Positions 53,615 to 62,094 of a stretch of DNA of 64,000 bases are shown here, piece by piece. Source of the DNA: Nostoc sp. NMS9 (GTDB lineage Bacteria; Cyanobacteriota; Cyanobacteriia; Cyanobacteriales; Nostocaceae); contig NZ_JABXKL010000108.1 in NCBI RefSeq assembly GCF_017114995.1, forward strand, positions 89,774 to 153,773, read 5' to 3'. Below the pieces are notes generated by a model, which did no database searches, was not told where the DNA came from, and saw nothing but the letters and a program-made list of their open reading frames with translations. Both the position numbers and the translations under genes were made by a program. The first letter of the stretch is position 1; every line of letters starts with the position of its first letter.

Positions 53615-54385
53615 TCAAAAAAACAATTTGAATCGTGCTAGCTGGTTTTTAATCGTCTCTGTCAGGATTTTATTCAGTTCTGTGGGGTCTTGGAATTGCA
53701 AAATCTGCTGTGTTGGTAAGTCGAAGGGAAATTCACCTTCAAAATCTGGGCGTTGCATTTGCGCTAGTAAAATCTGTTCAGATCGCTTACTTTGGATCGC
53801 ATAGCCAATCTCAATACAGACATTCGGACTGGGAATTAATTGGGGCGTTTCTTTACCTTCAATACTAGCAATGGGCGTGGTGTCAGCGATAAATAACAAA
53901 CTCTTACGGATTTTCCGCATGATTGTGCGGTTAATTCGGAAAGTAGCACCGCTAGGACGAGAGGATTCTATTAATGTTAGGGGAAGACGCGATCGCAAGT
54001 TTAAATTGTCCAAACTTTTTCGCAGTTCTTCTTTGAGAATATTCGTCGCTGCGGCATACTCAGTTTGATAGGATAAAAAAATCGTTGGTTCTAACTGAGC
54101 CAACACCGCCTGCTTGGTGAAATAAATTTCGTGACTAATTAAGTCAATGTTAGAGACGCAATAGCCGCCACTACCTTCAATATAAAATTCAATATTTTCC
54201 CCTTCTAAATAGCGCCCAAACCAAGTTGATTTTTTCACTTCGTCACTGTCTTCCAAAAAGTCTGCTCGCAATGCTGATTTCAGCAGACTTTTTTTGCTTA
54301 AGCGAATGTCTGGCGGACGTTTTTCCAGTTCTGGAATCGGCTCATAATCTTGTAGATACCACGCTCTGAGCGCAATTATTGACAT
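53615..54385 (-). CDS. TIR-like fold protein, uncharacterised
   Basis: The 256-residue protein has an N-terminal region of unknown type (RAWYLQDYEPIPELEKRP; RYLEGENIEFYIEGSGGY) and, from residue 100, a pattern like bacterial TIR/nucleotide-binding domains: IFLSYQTEYAAATNILKEEL (strand A and following helix), KIRKSLLFIADTTPI (strand C), SPNVCIEIGYAIQSKRSEQI (186-205, with Glu192 where TIR NADases have their Glu), then PFDLPTQQILQF. Similar domains occur in anti-phage proteins and in stand-alone proteins. NADase activity is not proven by this. It is convergent with the small ribbon-helix-helix gene. Confidence 0.6.
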   Translation of the reverse strand: MSIIALRAWYLQDYEPIPELEKRPPDIRLSKKSLLKSALRADFLEDSDEVKKSTWFGRYLEGENIEFYIEGSGGYCVSNIDLISHEIYFTKQAVLAQLEPTIFLSYQTEYAAATNILKEELRKSLDNLNLRSRLPLTLIESSRPSGATFRINRTIMRKIRKSLLFIADTTPIASIEGKETPQLIPSPNVCIEIGYAIQSKRSEQILLAQMQRPDFEGEFPFDLPTQQILQFQDPTELNKILTETIKNQLARFKLFF

Positions 54386-55013
54386 AAGGCGCTATAACTG
54401 TTTCTCGATATTCAACTTCGTATAATCTTACACCCAGAGGAGTCCCTATTTCAGACTTCTCTTTAAACACAACAACACCCAAACCTTTACTCACTGAACT
54501 ATCTCCTCTCTTTATCGATCGTAGCCAGGGATGTACTAACTTCCATTGCTTTTGTAAACAAGTCATGAAAATCAGTAACAGTGCCCCCTAATCTTCTACA
54601 TTTGAGGAAATAGCAGTTTTCGCGTTGGGTGTTGCTGTATTTTGACGAGACAGATGTAAGTTAAACAGCGTCTTATACCTCTTACTAACATTTAAAATGC
54701 AGCTGTTATATCTGCCAAGGAAGCTTGTTTGTTTGCTTGCTTCTACTATTAAATTATCACTTGTAGCTGGGAGGAATTTATTTCGCAACTAAACTTTACT
54801 TTTAAATAATTTTTAATCAAATTCAATATATTGCACACCCTGGATCGCTGATAGATATTTTTTTAGTTTATATTCTAAGAAAATTAGCATCTATCTTTTG
54901 GATGAATTTAAAAAATTTTCAGTCAATTTTTAAGTTTTGAAACTAACAATTGAGCATTGGTCAATAATCAATAGTGATTCTTCGCCTGCGTCCTTATCCC
55001 CCAGTCCTTATTG
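54386..55013. other. Gene-poor region upstream of the TIR-like gene
   Basis: About 630 AT-rich bases with only short, unconvincing frames (best: minus strand 54342-54566, 74 residues, overlapping the TIR-like gene). No clear repeat or hairpin was recognised. A likely remnant or regulatory space. Confidence 0.45.
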
Positions 55014-57755
55014 CTAGTTGACTATTTTAGCTGGAGGCTTGACGGGAATCTCAATCCAGAACTCTGTACCTTTGCTAGGTTCTGAAATGCACTCCATTAT
55101 TCCCCCATGTTTTTCGACAATAATCTGATAGCTGATTGCTAGCCCCAATCCTGTACCTTTGCCCACGGGCTTGGTAGTGTAAAACGGGTCAAAAATTCGC
55201 TTTTTCACGTCTTCATTCATTCCGAGTCCGTTGTCACTAATCCGAATTAACAGACGAGAGTTGTCCGCTGAGACTTTAGTGGAAATCTGGATAGTTGGAA
55301 TTGGGCATGAATTATTCTCCTTGTCACCCCGATCCCGCCACTTTCCACGCCCTACTTCCAGAGCATCTATGGCATTGCTGAAAATATTCATGAATACCTG
55401 ATTCATTTGACCGGCATAGCATTCCACCCGTGGGATATTGCCATAATCTTTAATTACCTCAATGCGTGCAGATTCAGCATTTCCTTTCAGCCGATGTTGC
55501 AAAATTAATAAGGTGTTGTCAATACCTTCATGCAGGTCAACGCGCTTGTTTTCAGACTCATCCAAGCGAGAAAAATTGCGTAAAGACAACACTATTGAGC
55601 GGATGCGATCGGTTCCTACTTGCATTGAGGTCATGATTTTTGGGAGGTCTTCTACCAAAAATTCAAAATCGATCGCTTCGATCGCGGCTTTAATTTCACT
55701 ATGGGGATGGGGATAGTGTAGCTGATAGAGACGTAAAATTTCTAGCAGTTGTTCAGTGTAATCACTGGCGTGGCACAGATTACCGTAAATAAAGTTAACG
55801 GGGTTGTTGATTTCGTGGGCGACACCTGCGACCAACTGTCCTAAGCCGGACATTTTTTCGGTCTGAATCAATCTTATCTGTGTTTCTTGGAGTTCATGTA
55901 GAGTCTGCTCTAACTGAGTAGCTTGATTTCTGGCTTCAGTTTCGGCCTGAGAGGTTTGTTCGTAGAGTTGTGCTTGTTGAATAGCGATCGCAGCCTGATC
56001 TGCCACCTGCTGCAATAAATCAATTTCTATATCCTGCCAATTTCTGGGAGCCTCACACTCATGGGCAATTAGTAAGCCCCATAGTTCCATACCCATATTA
56101 ATCGGAACTATTAAGTTTGCTTGAATTTGCAGACTCTGCAAAAACTCTCGATAACAATCGCTTAAAGAAGCGGTTGAAACGTTGTTAATTGCCCGTAGTC
56201 TACCCTGACAGTATAGACGAGTATACTCATCAGGAAAGCATTCCGGTGGTGCATTCACTCCCAAAACAGACTGCCAATTGCCATTAATCTCTTCTACAAT
56301 CACCGATTTAGTCTTCAGATGGAAAATCAGCACTCGGTCTGAATTTAGCAAGGGACGGACTTCGCGAACGATGGATTGCAGGGTTGCTTGCAAGTCCAAT
56401 GTGCGGCGAATATGCTCTGTGACTTGCTTGATGACTTTGGTAAACATTAATGATTTTTCGAGTTCAGCGGTTTGCTCTTGCACCCGCCGTTCTAGATTGG
56501 CATTCAGGGATTGTACTTGTTTATACATTTGCTGCTGCTGAATTGCCATTGAGAAATGATCGTATAAGGCTTGTGCCAATAAGATGTCTTCCAACTTCCA
56601 CTCAGGTGCTTGCCCCTTTTTCTGCTCTCGCCAAACCTCAAAGGAAAGCTGGGGTAAAAGTTGTCGCCGATTTTGTTCGCATCGTCCCGCCCAGAAGATT
56701 TCCGTTTCAAATTCAGAGCGGAAAATACTTAATACACCGATAAATTTTTCACGGTAATGTAGGGGAATCACCATGAGTCCGCGAATTTCAGTAGAACGGA
56801 ATGCTAAAGCCAAAACTCGCAAACGTGGTTCTTTATAGAGGTCAGTAGTTGCCCAAATATTACCTTGTTGAAACTCAGCCATCCAGTTTTGCCAGATGGG
56901 ATGCTGTTCGATAATACTGTTATCTAGCTCGTAGGAGAGTGTCGGTTGGTCGCCCCAAGTGTATAGTTCTTGAGTCTCTGCAATGTAAAGCCTGCCACCT
57001 ACTCCACACAAGGCAGTAATAACTTCTTCTAGTGCTGCTTGTAATTGGATTGTCGGCAGTTTATGCAATAGTGTGGTGACTCGATTAATAGTGGCTTCTC
57101 GCTTTTGCTTGGCGTGGGCTTCAGTGAGTAGATTACTTTGAGCGATCGCGATCGCTACCTGGTCAGCAACTTGCTGCAATACTTTTAGTTCCCGCTTCAA
57201 AATCTTTTGCGGTTCACTGTGGTGAGCTACCAACAATCCCCACAATTTAGGCTTTGCTGATTGTTCTTGTGGGTCGCAATCTAAAATTGGTACTACCAAC
57301 GAAGACTGCACGCCCATTGCTTTTAGGTATTGAATATGACACTGATCTACTTGGCGATAGTAGATATTAGTTTCTAGACGTTTGCCAGTTTCTTTTGACT
57401 GTAGAGGCGATAGCCCGATCTTCTCATTTACCACATCGACAATCGAACGTTGCCCCGCTAACAAAAACATCTCTTTGGCGGCTTCTGGAATATCATCAGC
57501 TGGGAAGCGTTGACCCAATAAGGATGGCAGACGTTGTTTATGAATAGATTCTGCAATGACTTCACCACTACCATCAGCGTCAAAGCGATATATTTTCACC
57601 CGATCTGCACCCAAAAATAAACGCACTTCGCTAACAGTTGTTGTTAATATCTCTTGAAGGTCGAGCGATCGCCTGATCTGTTTTGTCATCCGGTGCAGTA
57701 AATTTTCTTGATTAAAGGTTTGCTGCAACTCGTTTGGTTTATCCTTACGTGTCAT
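55014..57755 (-). CDS. Phytochrome/CBCR-type GAF sensor histidine kinase
   Basis: The 913-residue protein begins with a bilin-type GAF (about 30-210): LLGQRFPADDIPEAAKEMF and DQCHIQYLKAMGVQSSLVVP, where Cys139-His140 is the chromophore-attachment pair of phytochromes and cyanobacteriochromes. A divergent second GAF (about 235-415) and a third GAF (about 460-610) follow; the third has DCYREFLQ, keeping Cys but with Tyr for His. Coiled linkers lead to HisKA (LVAGVAHEINNPVNFIYGN) and HATPase_c (NIFSNAIDALEVG, SDNGLGMNED, GKGTGLGLAIS). No PHY domain is seen, so cyanobacteriochrome-like. It is a soluble, probably light-responsive kinase without an adjacent response regulator. It shares its kinase core with the gene at 30730. 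Confidence 0.93.
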   Translation of the reverse strand: MTRKDKPNELQQTFNQENLLHRMTKQIRRSLDLQEILTTTVSEVRLFLGADRVKIYRFDADGSGEVIAESIHKQRLPSLLGQRFPADDIPEAAKEMFLLAGQRSIVDVVNEKIGLSPLQSKETGKRLETNIYYRQVDQCHIQYLKAMGVQSSLVVPILDCDPQEQSAKPKLWGLLVAHHSEPQKILKRELKVLQQVADQVAIAIAQSNLLTEAHAKQKREATINRVTTLLHKLPTIQLQAALEEVITALCGVGGRLYIAETQELYTWGDQPTLSYELDNSIIEQHPIWQNWMAEFQQGNIWATTDLYKEPRLRVLALAFRSTEIRGLMVIPLHYREKFIGVLSIFRSEFETEIFWAGRCEQNRRQLLPQLSFEVWREQKKGQAPEWKLEDILLAQALYDHFSMAIQQQQMYKQVQSLNANLERRVQEQTAELEKSLMFTKVIKQVTEHIRRTLDLQATLQSIVREVRPLLNSDRVLIFHLKTKSVIVEEINGNWQSVLGVNAPPECFPDEYTRLYCQGRLRAINNVSTASLSDCYREFLQSLQIQANLIVPINMGMELWGLLIAHECEAPRNWQDIEIDLLQQVADQAAIAIQQAQLYEQTSQAETEARNQATQLEQTLHELQETQIRLIQTEKMSGLGQLVAGVAHEINNPVNFIYGNLCHASDYTEQLLEILRLYQLHYPHPHSEIKAAIEAIDFEFLVEDLPKIMTSMQVGTDRIRSIVLSLRNFSRLDESENKRVDLHEGIDNTLLILQHRLKGNAESARIEVIKDYGNIPRVECYAGQMNQVFMNIFSNAIDALEVGRGKWRDRGDKENNSCPIPTIQISTKVSADNSRLLIRISDNGLGMNEDVKKRIFDPFYTTKPVGKGTGLGLAISYQIIVEKHGGIMECISEPSKGTEFWIEIPVKPPAKIVN

Positions 57756-58303
57756 TGCTTGTATACACCATGACGGAAGTATAATTTTTTATATATTCGT
57801 CCCTGATAAAAATTTTCAACTTACAATGCTTTGATTTTCATCCTATTTCAAGAAATTCTTGCTACTAATGCATCGCTAAGGGCATACATGTATTACAAAT
57901 ATTTTTGGAAATGGATTAGAGGATGTTTGAAAAGTAACAGATATTTTGCTTGTTCCCTGTAGCCCTTGGTGGATTTAGGGATATATAAAACCGCTGTATC
58001 ATTAAATACTTGTCAAATCTCATCTCAAGTCTAAAGTTAAGAAATTTTTAATCATTGACATTTACCAATTTTATATTCTCAATCATTAAACTATTCCAGT
58101 AATTTTACTTAATTTAGAACTGGAATAATTTCTTGAAATTAAAAATATTTTTTTAACATTTTTGCCATTAATTCAATTAATTAAAATTTATTCAAAGCAA
58201 TAACTAAATTATTAGTAATTTGTTAAAATATTTTGGGCTGGGGAATAGTAAAATTCCCCGTTTAATTGCTGGCTTGATGTTGAATGTAACTATTTTGATT
58301 AAA
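57756..58303. other. AT-rich intergenic region
   Basis: About 550 bases, strongly AT-rich in the second half, with no open frame of note. It contains the promoter side of the bilin-GAF kinase. A GGGGAATagtaaaATTCCCC hairpin (58240-58259) is the only structure noted; it lies 44 bases past the NADAR stop on its downstream side. Confidence 0.5.
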
Positions 58304-58774
58304 TTATTCGTAAATTACTGTTAAAGATAGTAAATTACGAATTTCTTCACGCACACTCATGAGAGTTTTACCGAGATGGTTTTGACCGCTTTTATTAGCA
58401 CCACAACCCCAAAAAGAATCGGTTGGGGAGTTTTCAACCAAAATCTCATCACCTGTCTTCAGGAGAACTTCTCTAATATCAGTATGAGTGAGAAACTTTT
58501 TGAGTACAGCTTCTCGCATAATTTGAGTTTTTACCAAATTCCAGTCTCGACGGAGTTGGCGAGTGCTACATCTTCCCAAAGTGGCAGCTTCTTCTGGGGT
58601 GGCGGCAGCATGGATGAGAGGTATAATTGCCGCATCTGTGCTGCCTACAAACTTTTGCGCTTGATAATAATGCTCAACCGTTGGCCAGTAACCACCCTCG
58701 ATGTGGATTCCGTGGAGAGAAAAGTTAGAAAAACAGCCATAAGGCTGCCAAACCTTATAAAAGTAAATGGTCAT
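58304..58774 (-). CDS. NADAR family protein (YbiA-like)
   Basis: The 156-residue protein matches the NADAR domain over its whole length: PYGCFSNFSLHGIHIEGGYW, PTVEHYYQAQKFVGSTDAAI, LGRCSTRQLRRDWNLVKTQI, MREAVLKKF and TDSFWGCGANKSGQNHLGKT (catalytic-region WG-G---GQN-LG). NADAR enzymes cleave N-glycosidic bonds in ADP-ribose- or riboflavin-pathway-linked compounds; some remove ADP-ribose from guanine. Which activity this one has cannot be read. Stand-alone gene. Confidence 0.92.
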   Translation of the reverse strand: MTIYFYKVWQPYGCFSNFSLHGIHIEGGYWPTVEHYYQAQKFVGSTDAAIIPLIHAAATPEEAATLGRCSTRQLRRDWNLVKTQIMREAVLKKFLTHTDIREVLLKTGDEILVENSPTDSFWGCGANKSGQNHLGKTLMSVREEIRNLLSLTVIYE

Positions 58775-59151
58775 TTGAAAATTGCTCTTTTATATATATA
58801 TCAATTTCACTCTAGCTGAGTAGGTAAAGCCTTAACAAACTCTCTAGACGTAAACTGAAACATAAACTGTAAAACTTTAGATATCTGGTGAAATTAAATA
58901 TGCGTTATCCAGAACCCTTGTAGAGACGTAAGCTGTTAAGTACTTAATTTACACATTGAGACCGCAGGGGAGCAGAGGAGCAGGGGAGCAGGGGAGAGGG
59001 TTTGAAGTTCTTACCCACAATTTAAATTGTGCAACTTGTATGCACAACAGCGTAGCACTGCTACATCTCTACATTTTTTCTATCAAATGTCTCTTAAGTA
59101 GAGTAAGTGAAAGGGGTAAGCTTTTTTAGAATCGTATGAGATGGGTTACTT
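58775..59151. other. Intergenic region, no gene seen
   Basis: It contains the NADAR promoter side, a G-rich GGGGAGCAGAGGAGCAGGGG segment (58966-58985) of the dispersed type also found near 48560, and an AACAGCGTAGCACTGCTAC word near 59046. Nothing else supported. Confidence 0.5.
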
Positions 59152-59925
59152 TTATGTTCGTCGATTAACTAGGGTAGCACTAGCTTGGTCAACAGGCATT
59201 AGCACAACTTCATTAATATTGACATGGGGCGATCGCGTCACACAGAAAAATATCACATCAGCCACATCATCTGCTGTTAGGGGTGTAACTCCCTGGTAGA
59301 CTTTGTTGGCGCGTTCAGTATTTCCATGAAAGCGTACCTCGCTAAATTCCGTTTCTACCATACCAGGATCAACAGAAGTTACACGTACCTGTGTTCCTAA
59401 TAGGTCTTGTTTTAAACCTTCAGAAATTGCTCTCACAGCAGCTTTGGTAGCACAGTAGACATTGCCACCGGGATAGGTTTGATGTCCAGCGATGGAACCT
59501 AAATTTACCACATGACCGTGATCGCGACTTACCATTCCCGGAACGACATAGCGGGAGACGTAAAGTAAACCCTTAACGTTAGTATCAATCATGTCTTCCC
59601 AGTCTTGAAAGCTGCCTTCGTGCAACTTGTCTAAACCACGACTTAGACCAGCATTATTAATGAGAATGTCGATGTCAGACCAGGCGGGAGGTAGAGTAGC
59701 AATGGCAGATTCAACAGCATTGCGATCGCGCACATCTAATTCTAGTAAATGAATTTCAGTACTAAAATCTTTACTAAGAGTATCTGCTAGCTGCTGCAAA
59801 CGTTCTAACCGTCGTGCTGCTAAAATCAGTTTTGCACCTGCACCAGCAAAGATTTTTGCACAAGCAGTACCAATACCACTACTTGCACCAGTGATCAAAA
59901 TAATTTGATTTTTTAGGGAAGTCAT
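59152..59925 (-). CDS. Short-chain dehydrogenase, YdfG-like
   Basis: The 257-residue enzyme has TGASSGIG (residues 13-20), AARRLERLQ (NADP preference), NNAGLSRG, the catalytic VNLGSIAGH and YCATK, VDPGMVETEFS, and a C-terminus (SPHVNINEVVLMPVDQASA) typical of YdfG, the NADP-dependent 3-hydroxy acid/serine dehydrogenase group. It is distinct from the SDR at 39922, which lies in another operon. Cytoplasmic; single gene with AACTCC repeats downstream of its neighbour. Confidence 0.93.
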   Translation of the reverse strand: MTSLKNQIILITGASSGIGTACAKIFAGAGAKLILAARRLERLQQLADTLSKDFSTEIHLLELDVRDRNAVESAIATLPPAWSDIDILINNAGLSRGLDKLHEGSFQDWEDMIDTNVKGLLYVSRYVVPGMVSRDHGHVVNLGSIAGHQTYPGGNVYCATKAAVRAISEGLKQDLLGTQVRVTSVDPGMVETEFSEVRFHGNTERANKVYQGVTPLTADDVADVIFFCVTRSPHVNINEVVLMPVDQASATLVNRRT

Positions 59926-60033
59926 TAGGATAGTTAGGAGTGAGGAGTTAACAGTTATGAATTATGAATTAGCAGAAGTTTCATCGTTCATAATTTATCA
60001 TCAGTCGGTCTATAACTCCAAATTCCAAACTCT

Positions 60034-60071
60034 TAACTCCAAACTCCTAACTCCTAACTCCTAACTCCTAA
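60034..60071. repeat. Tandem heptamer TAACTCC array, second copy
   Basis: TAACTCC, AAACTCC, then three further TAACTCC copies, running up to the stop codon of the gene at 60072. Same unit as 46887-46933. Confidence 0.85.
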
Positions 60072-60911
60072 CTACTTCTTCACCACTTGTAAGCGCTGAG
60101 TTACCATCGTCATCCCATTACCTCGTAGGATGACAGCAGAAACCCATTGGCTACCTGGGGTAGATGGTGCTTGTCCTACTTTAAACAGTCCGCCAGATGT
60201 GAGTAATTCTAAATCCACGGGTGTAGGGTTAAGAAATTTATCTGGTTGGATAGATTCTTCTAACGCCGTTCCTAGTAGAAAATCATCACCAAGTGGCTGT
60301 TGGACGATCGCATCAAAATTATACTTCTGACCGACTTGCACTTGCTGAGGTAATTTAATATCAATTTGGGGCGGGTTGCTACCAGAGGTAAGTAAAGTGC
60401 GTTCTGACAAAATGTCTTGGCGGACTATTTTTCCACCTTCAATGCGCTGACGTGATTTAATCGTGGCATTGAGAGCTAACTTATTACTGCTACTGGAGGG
60501 TAAGCCAGTTATCTTCGTTTCTGTTTCAGCAATAATCCCATTGGCTTCAGGTTTTGAAGATAGCAGTTTCGTGCTGTATTGCAATTTCGGATATCGTTGC
60601 CAAAGTGAAGTCAAAGACTTTTCTAGGGTTTGGAGGTTTAATCCATCCCCATGAGTGAAATTGGGACTGTAGAATTGCAACACTCCTTTGACATCGCCTC
60701 GGCTAGCAGCGCTATCAACTTGTGTCAACAGGTTTTTCAGATCGGCTGGTGCATTTTGAGGTGTTGTCGCTTGAGATAATTGCTGTGGTGTCATTGCTTG
60801 AGTACGTTGCCAACCACTTGTTAAACCAATGGTCAGTAGAAACGAAACCAGCCAGATATTTGCTGGAAATTTGAGTTGTCGTCTCACTAAGGCGGTAATA
60901 ATGTTAGTCAT
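60072..60911 (-). CDS. Membrane-anchored NTF2/SnoaL-like cyanobacterial protein
   Basis: The 279-residue protein has a basic start and one hydrophobic segment (FPANIWLVSFLLTIGLTSGW), then a segment resembling an NTF2-like fold (LLTQVDSAASRGDVKGVLQFYSPNFTHGDG), a beta-rich middle (KITGLPSSSSNKLALNATIK), and a second beta-rich part (DIKLPQQVQVGQKYNFDAIV). No catalytic motif is visible. A TTG at 60950 could extend the frame, but the ATG at 60911 gives a normal signal/anchor. It is divergent from murG, with 84 bases between starts. Function unknown. Confidence 0.78.
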   Translation of the reverse strand: MTNIITALVRRQLKFPANIWLVSFLLTIGLTSGWQRTQAMTPQQLSQATTPQNAPADLKNLLTQVDSAASRGDVKGVLQFYSPNFTHGDGLNLQTLEKSLTSLWQRYPKLQYSTKLLSSKPEANGIIAETETKITGLPSSSSNKLALNATIKSRQRIEGGKIVRQDILSERTLLTSGSNPPQIDIKLPQQVQVGQKYNFDAIVQQPLGDDFLLGTALEESIQPDKFLNPTPVDLELLTSGGLFKVGQAPSTPGSQWVSAVILRGNGMTMVTQRLQVVKK

Positions 60912-60995
60912 GGGTAAGAATTTACTGATTTGATTAGAGAAAGTAAGCAAATTGTTTTATCTTAGTTAAGCTAGACGCTAAACGGTAGAGGTTTG

Positions 60996-62069
60996 ATGGC
61001 AAACGCACCGATACGATTATTAATAGCTGCCAGTGGGACTGGTGGACATTTGTTTCCAGCGATCGCCCTGGCCCAAAAACTTCCAGATTATCAAATAGAA
61101 TGGCTGGGAGTACCCGATCGGCTAGAAACTCAACTTGTCCCCAAACAGTATCCCTTGAATACTATTGCAGTTGAAGGGTTTCAGCAAGGGTTTGGACTTT
61201 CCTCGATTCGCATTTTGGGTAAACTCGCCCTTTCGATTCTAGAAGTCAGACGAATTCTCAAACAGGGAAATTTTCAAGGGGTGTTTACCACAGGGGGTTA
61301 CATTGCCGGGCCAGCCGTCATTGCGGCGCGTTCTCTCGGTTTACCCGTGGTTTTCCACGAATCTAACGCCTTACCAGGTAAAGTAACTCGCTTTTTTGGC
61401 CCTTGGTGTAGTGCGGTAGCCTTGGGATTTGAAGTCGCTGCTAAGTATTTACCGCGTGCCAAAAATGTCTATGTTGGGACTCCCGTAAGAGAGCAATTTC
61501 TTGATGGGGCAATTGATGCACCCCTGGATTTAGCTATTCCTGATGGGGTTCCTTTAATTGTTGTCTTCGGTGGTAGCCAGGGTGCAGTTGCAGTAAATAA
61601 GTTGGTGCGTGAATCTGCAAAAGCTTGGTTTGATGCTGGTATTTATGTAGTACATTTAACTGGCGATCGCGATCCCGAAGCAGATAGTTTCAAACATCCA
61701 CAGTACATAGCCTTACCTTTTTACAACAATATGGCAGCGTTGTTGCAACGAGCAACTCTTGCTATTAGTCGTTCTGGCGCAGGTAGCTTAACAGAATTGG
61801 CAGTGTGTGGAACGCCAGCGATTTTGATTCCTTACCCCTTTGCCGCAGAAGACCATCAATCTTACAATGCAGACGTATTTACAAAAGCGGGTGCAGCGTT
61901 AATGTTGAAGGAATCTGAGTTGACGACTGAAGTATTGCAAAATAATGTGTTGAATTTGTTGCAGTCACCGCAAGAGTTAGCAAAGATGGGGGAAAAAGCT
62001 TATGCGATCGCAGTTCCTGATAGTGCCGAAAAGTTGGCGCAATTAGTGCGTGAGGTGATAGGAACATAA
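60996..62069 (+). CDS. murG: MurG, lipid II-forming N-acetylglucosaminyltransferase
   Basis: The 357-residue protein adds GlcNAc to lipid I, making lipid II on the inner side of the cytoplasmic membrane. The N-terminal G-loop is LLIAASGTGGHLFPAIALAQ, followed by VFTTGGYIAGPAVIAAR and VVFHESNALPGK. The C-terminal donor domain has VFGGSQGAVAVNKLV, RSGAGSLTELAVCGTPAILI, PYPFAAEDHQSYNADVFTKA. All family hallmarks are present. A TTG one codon earlier is possible; ATG at 60996 follows GGTAGAGG. It is followed 25 bases later by a gene with a possible peptidoglycan-related domain. Confidence 0.97.
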   Translation: MANAPIRLLIAASGTGGHLFPAIALAQKLPDYQIEWLGVPDRLETQLVPKQYPLNTIAVEGFQQGFGLSSIRILGKLALSILEVRRILKQGNFQGVFTTGGYIAGPAVIAARSLGLPVVFHESNALPGKVTRFFGPWCSAVALGFEVAAKYLPRAKNVYVGTPVREQFLDGAIDAPLDLAIPDGVPLIVVFGGSQGAVAVNKLVRESAKAWFDAGIYVVHLTGDRDPEADSFKHPQYIALPFYNNMAALLQRATLAISRSGAGSLTELAVCGTPAILIPYPFAAEDHQSYNADVFTKAGAALMLKESELTTEVLQNNVLNLLQSPQELAKMGEKAYAIAVPDSAEKLAQLVREVIGT

Positions 62070-62094
62070 CGTTAATTATTTAGCATTAGAGAAT

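Noticed and set aside
54342..54566. 74-residue minus-strand frame overlapping the TIR-like gene
   Set aside because: It overlaps a better-supported start by 44 bases, has mixed composition and no recognisable motif; kept only as a remark.
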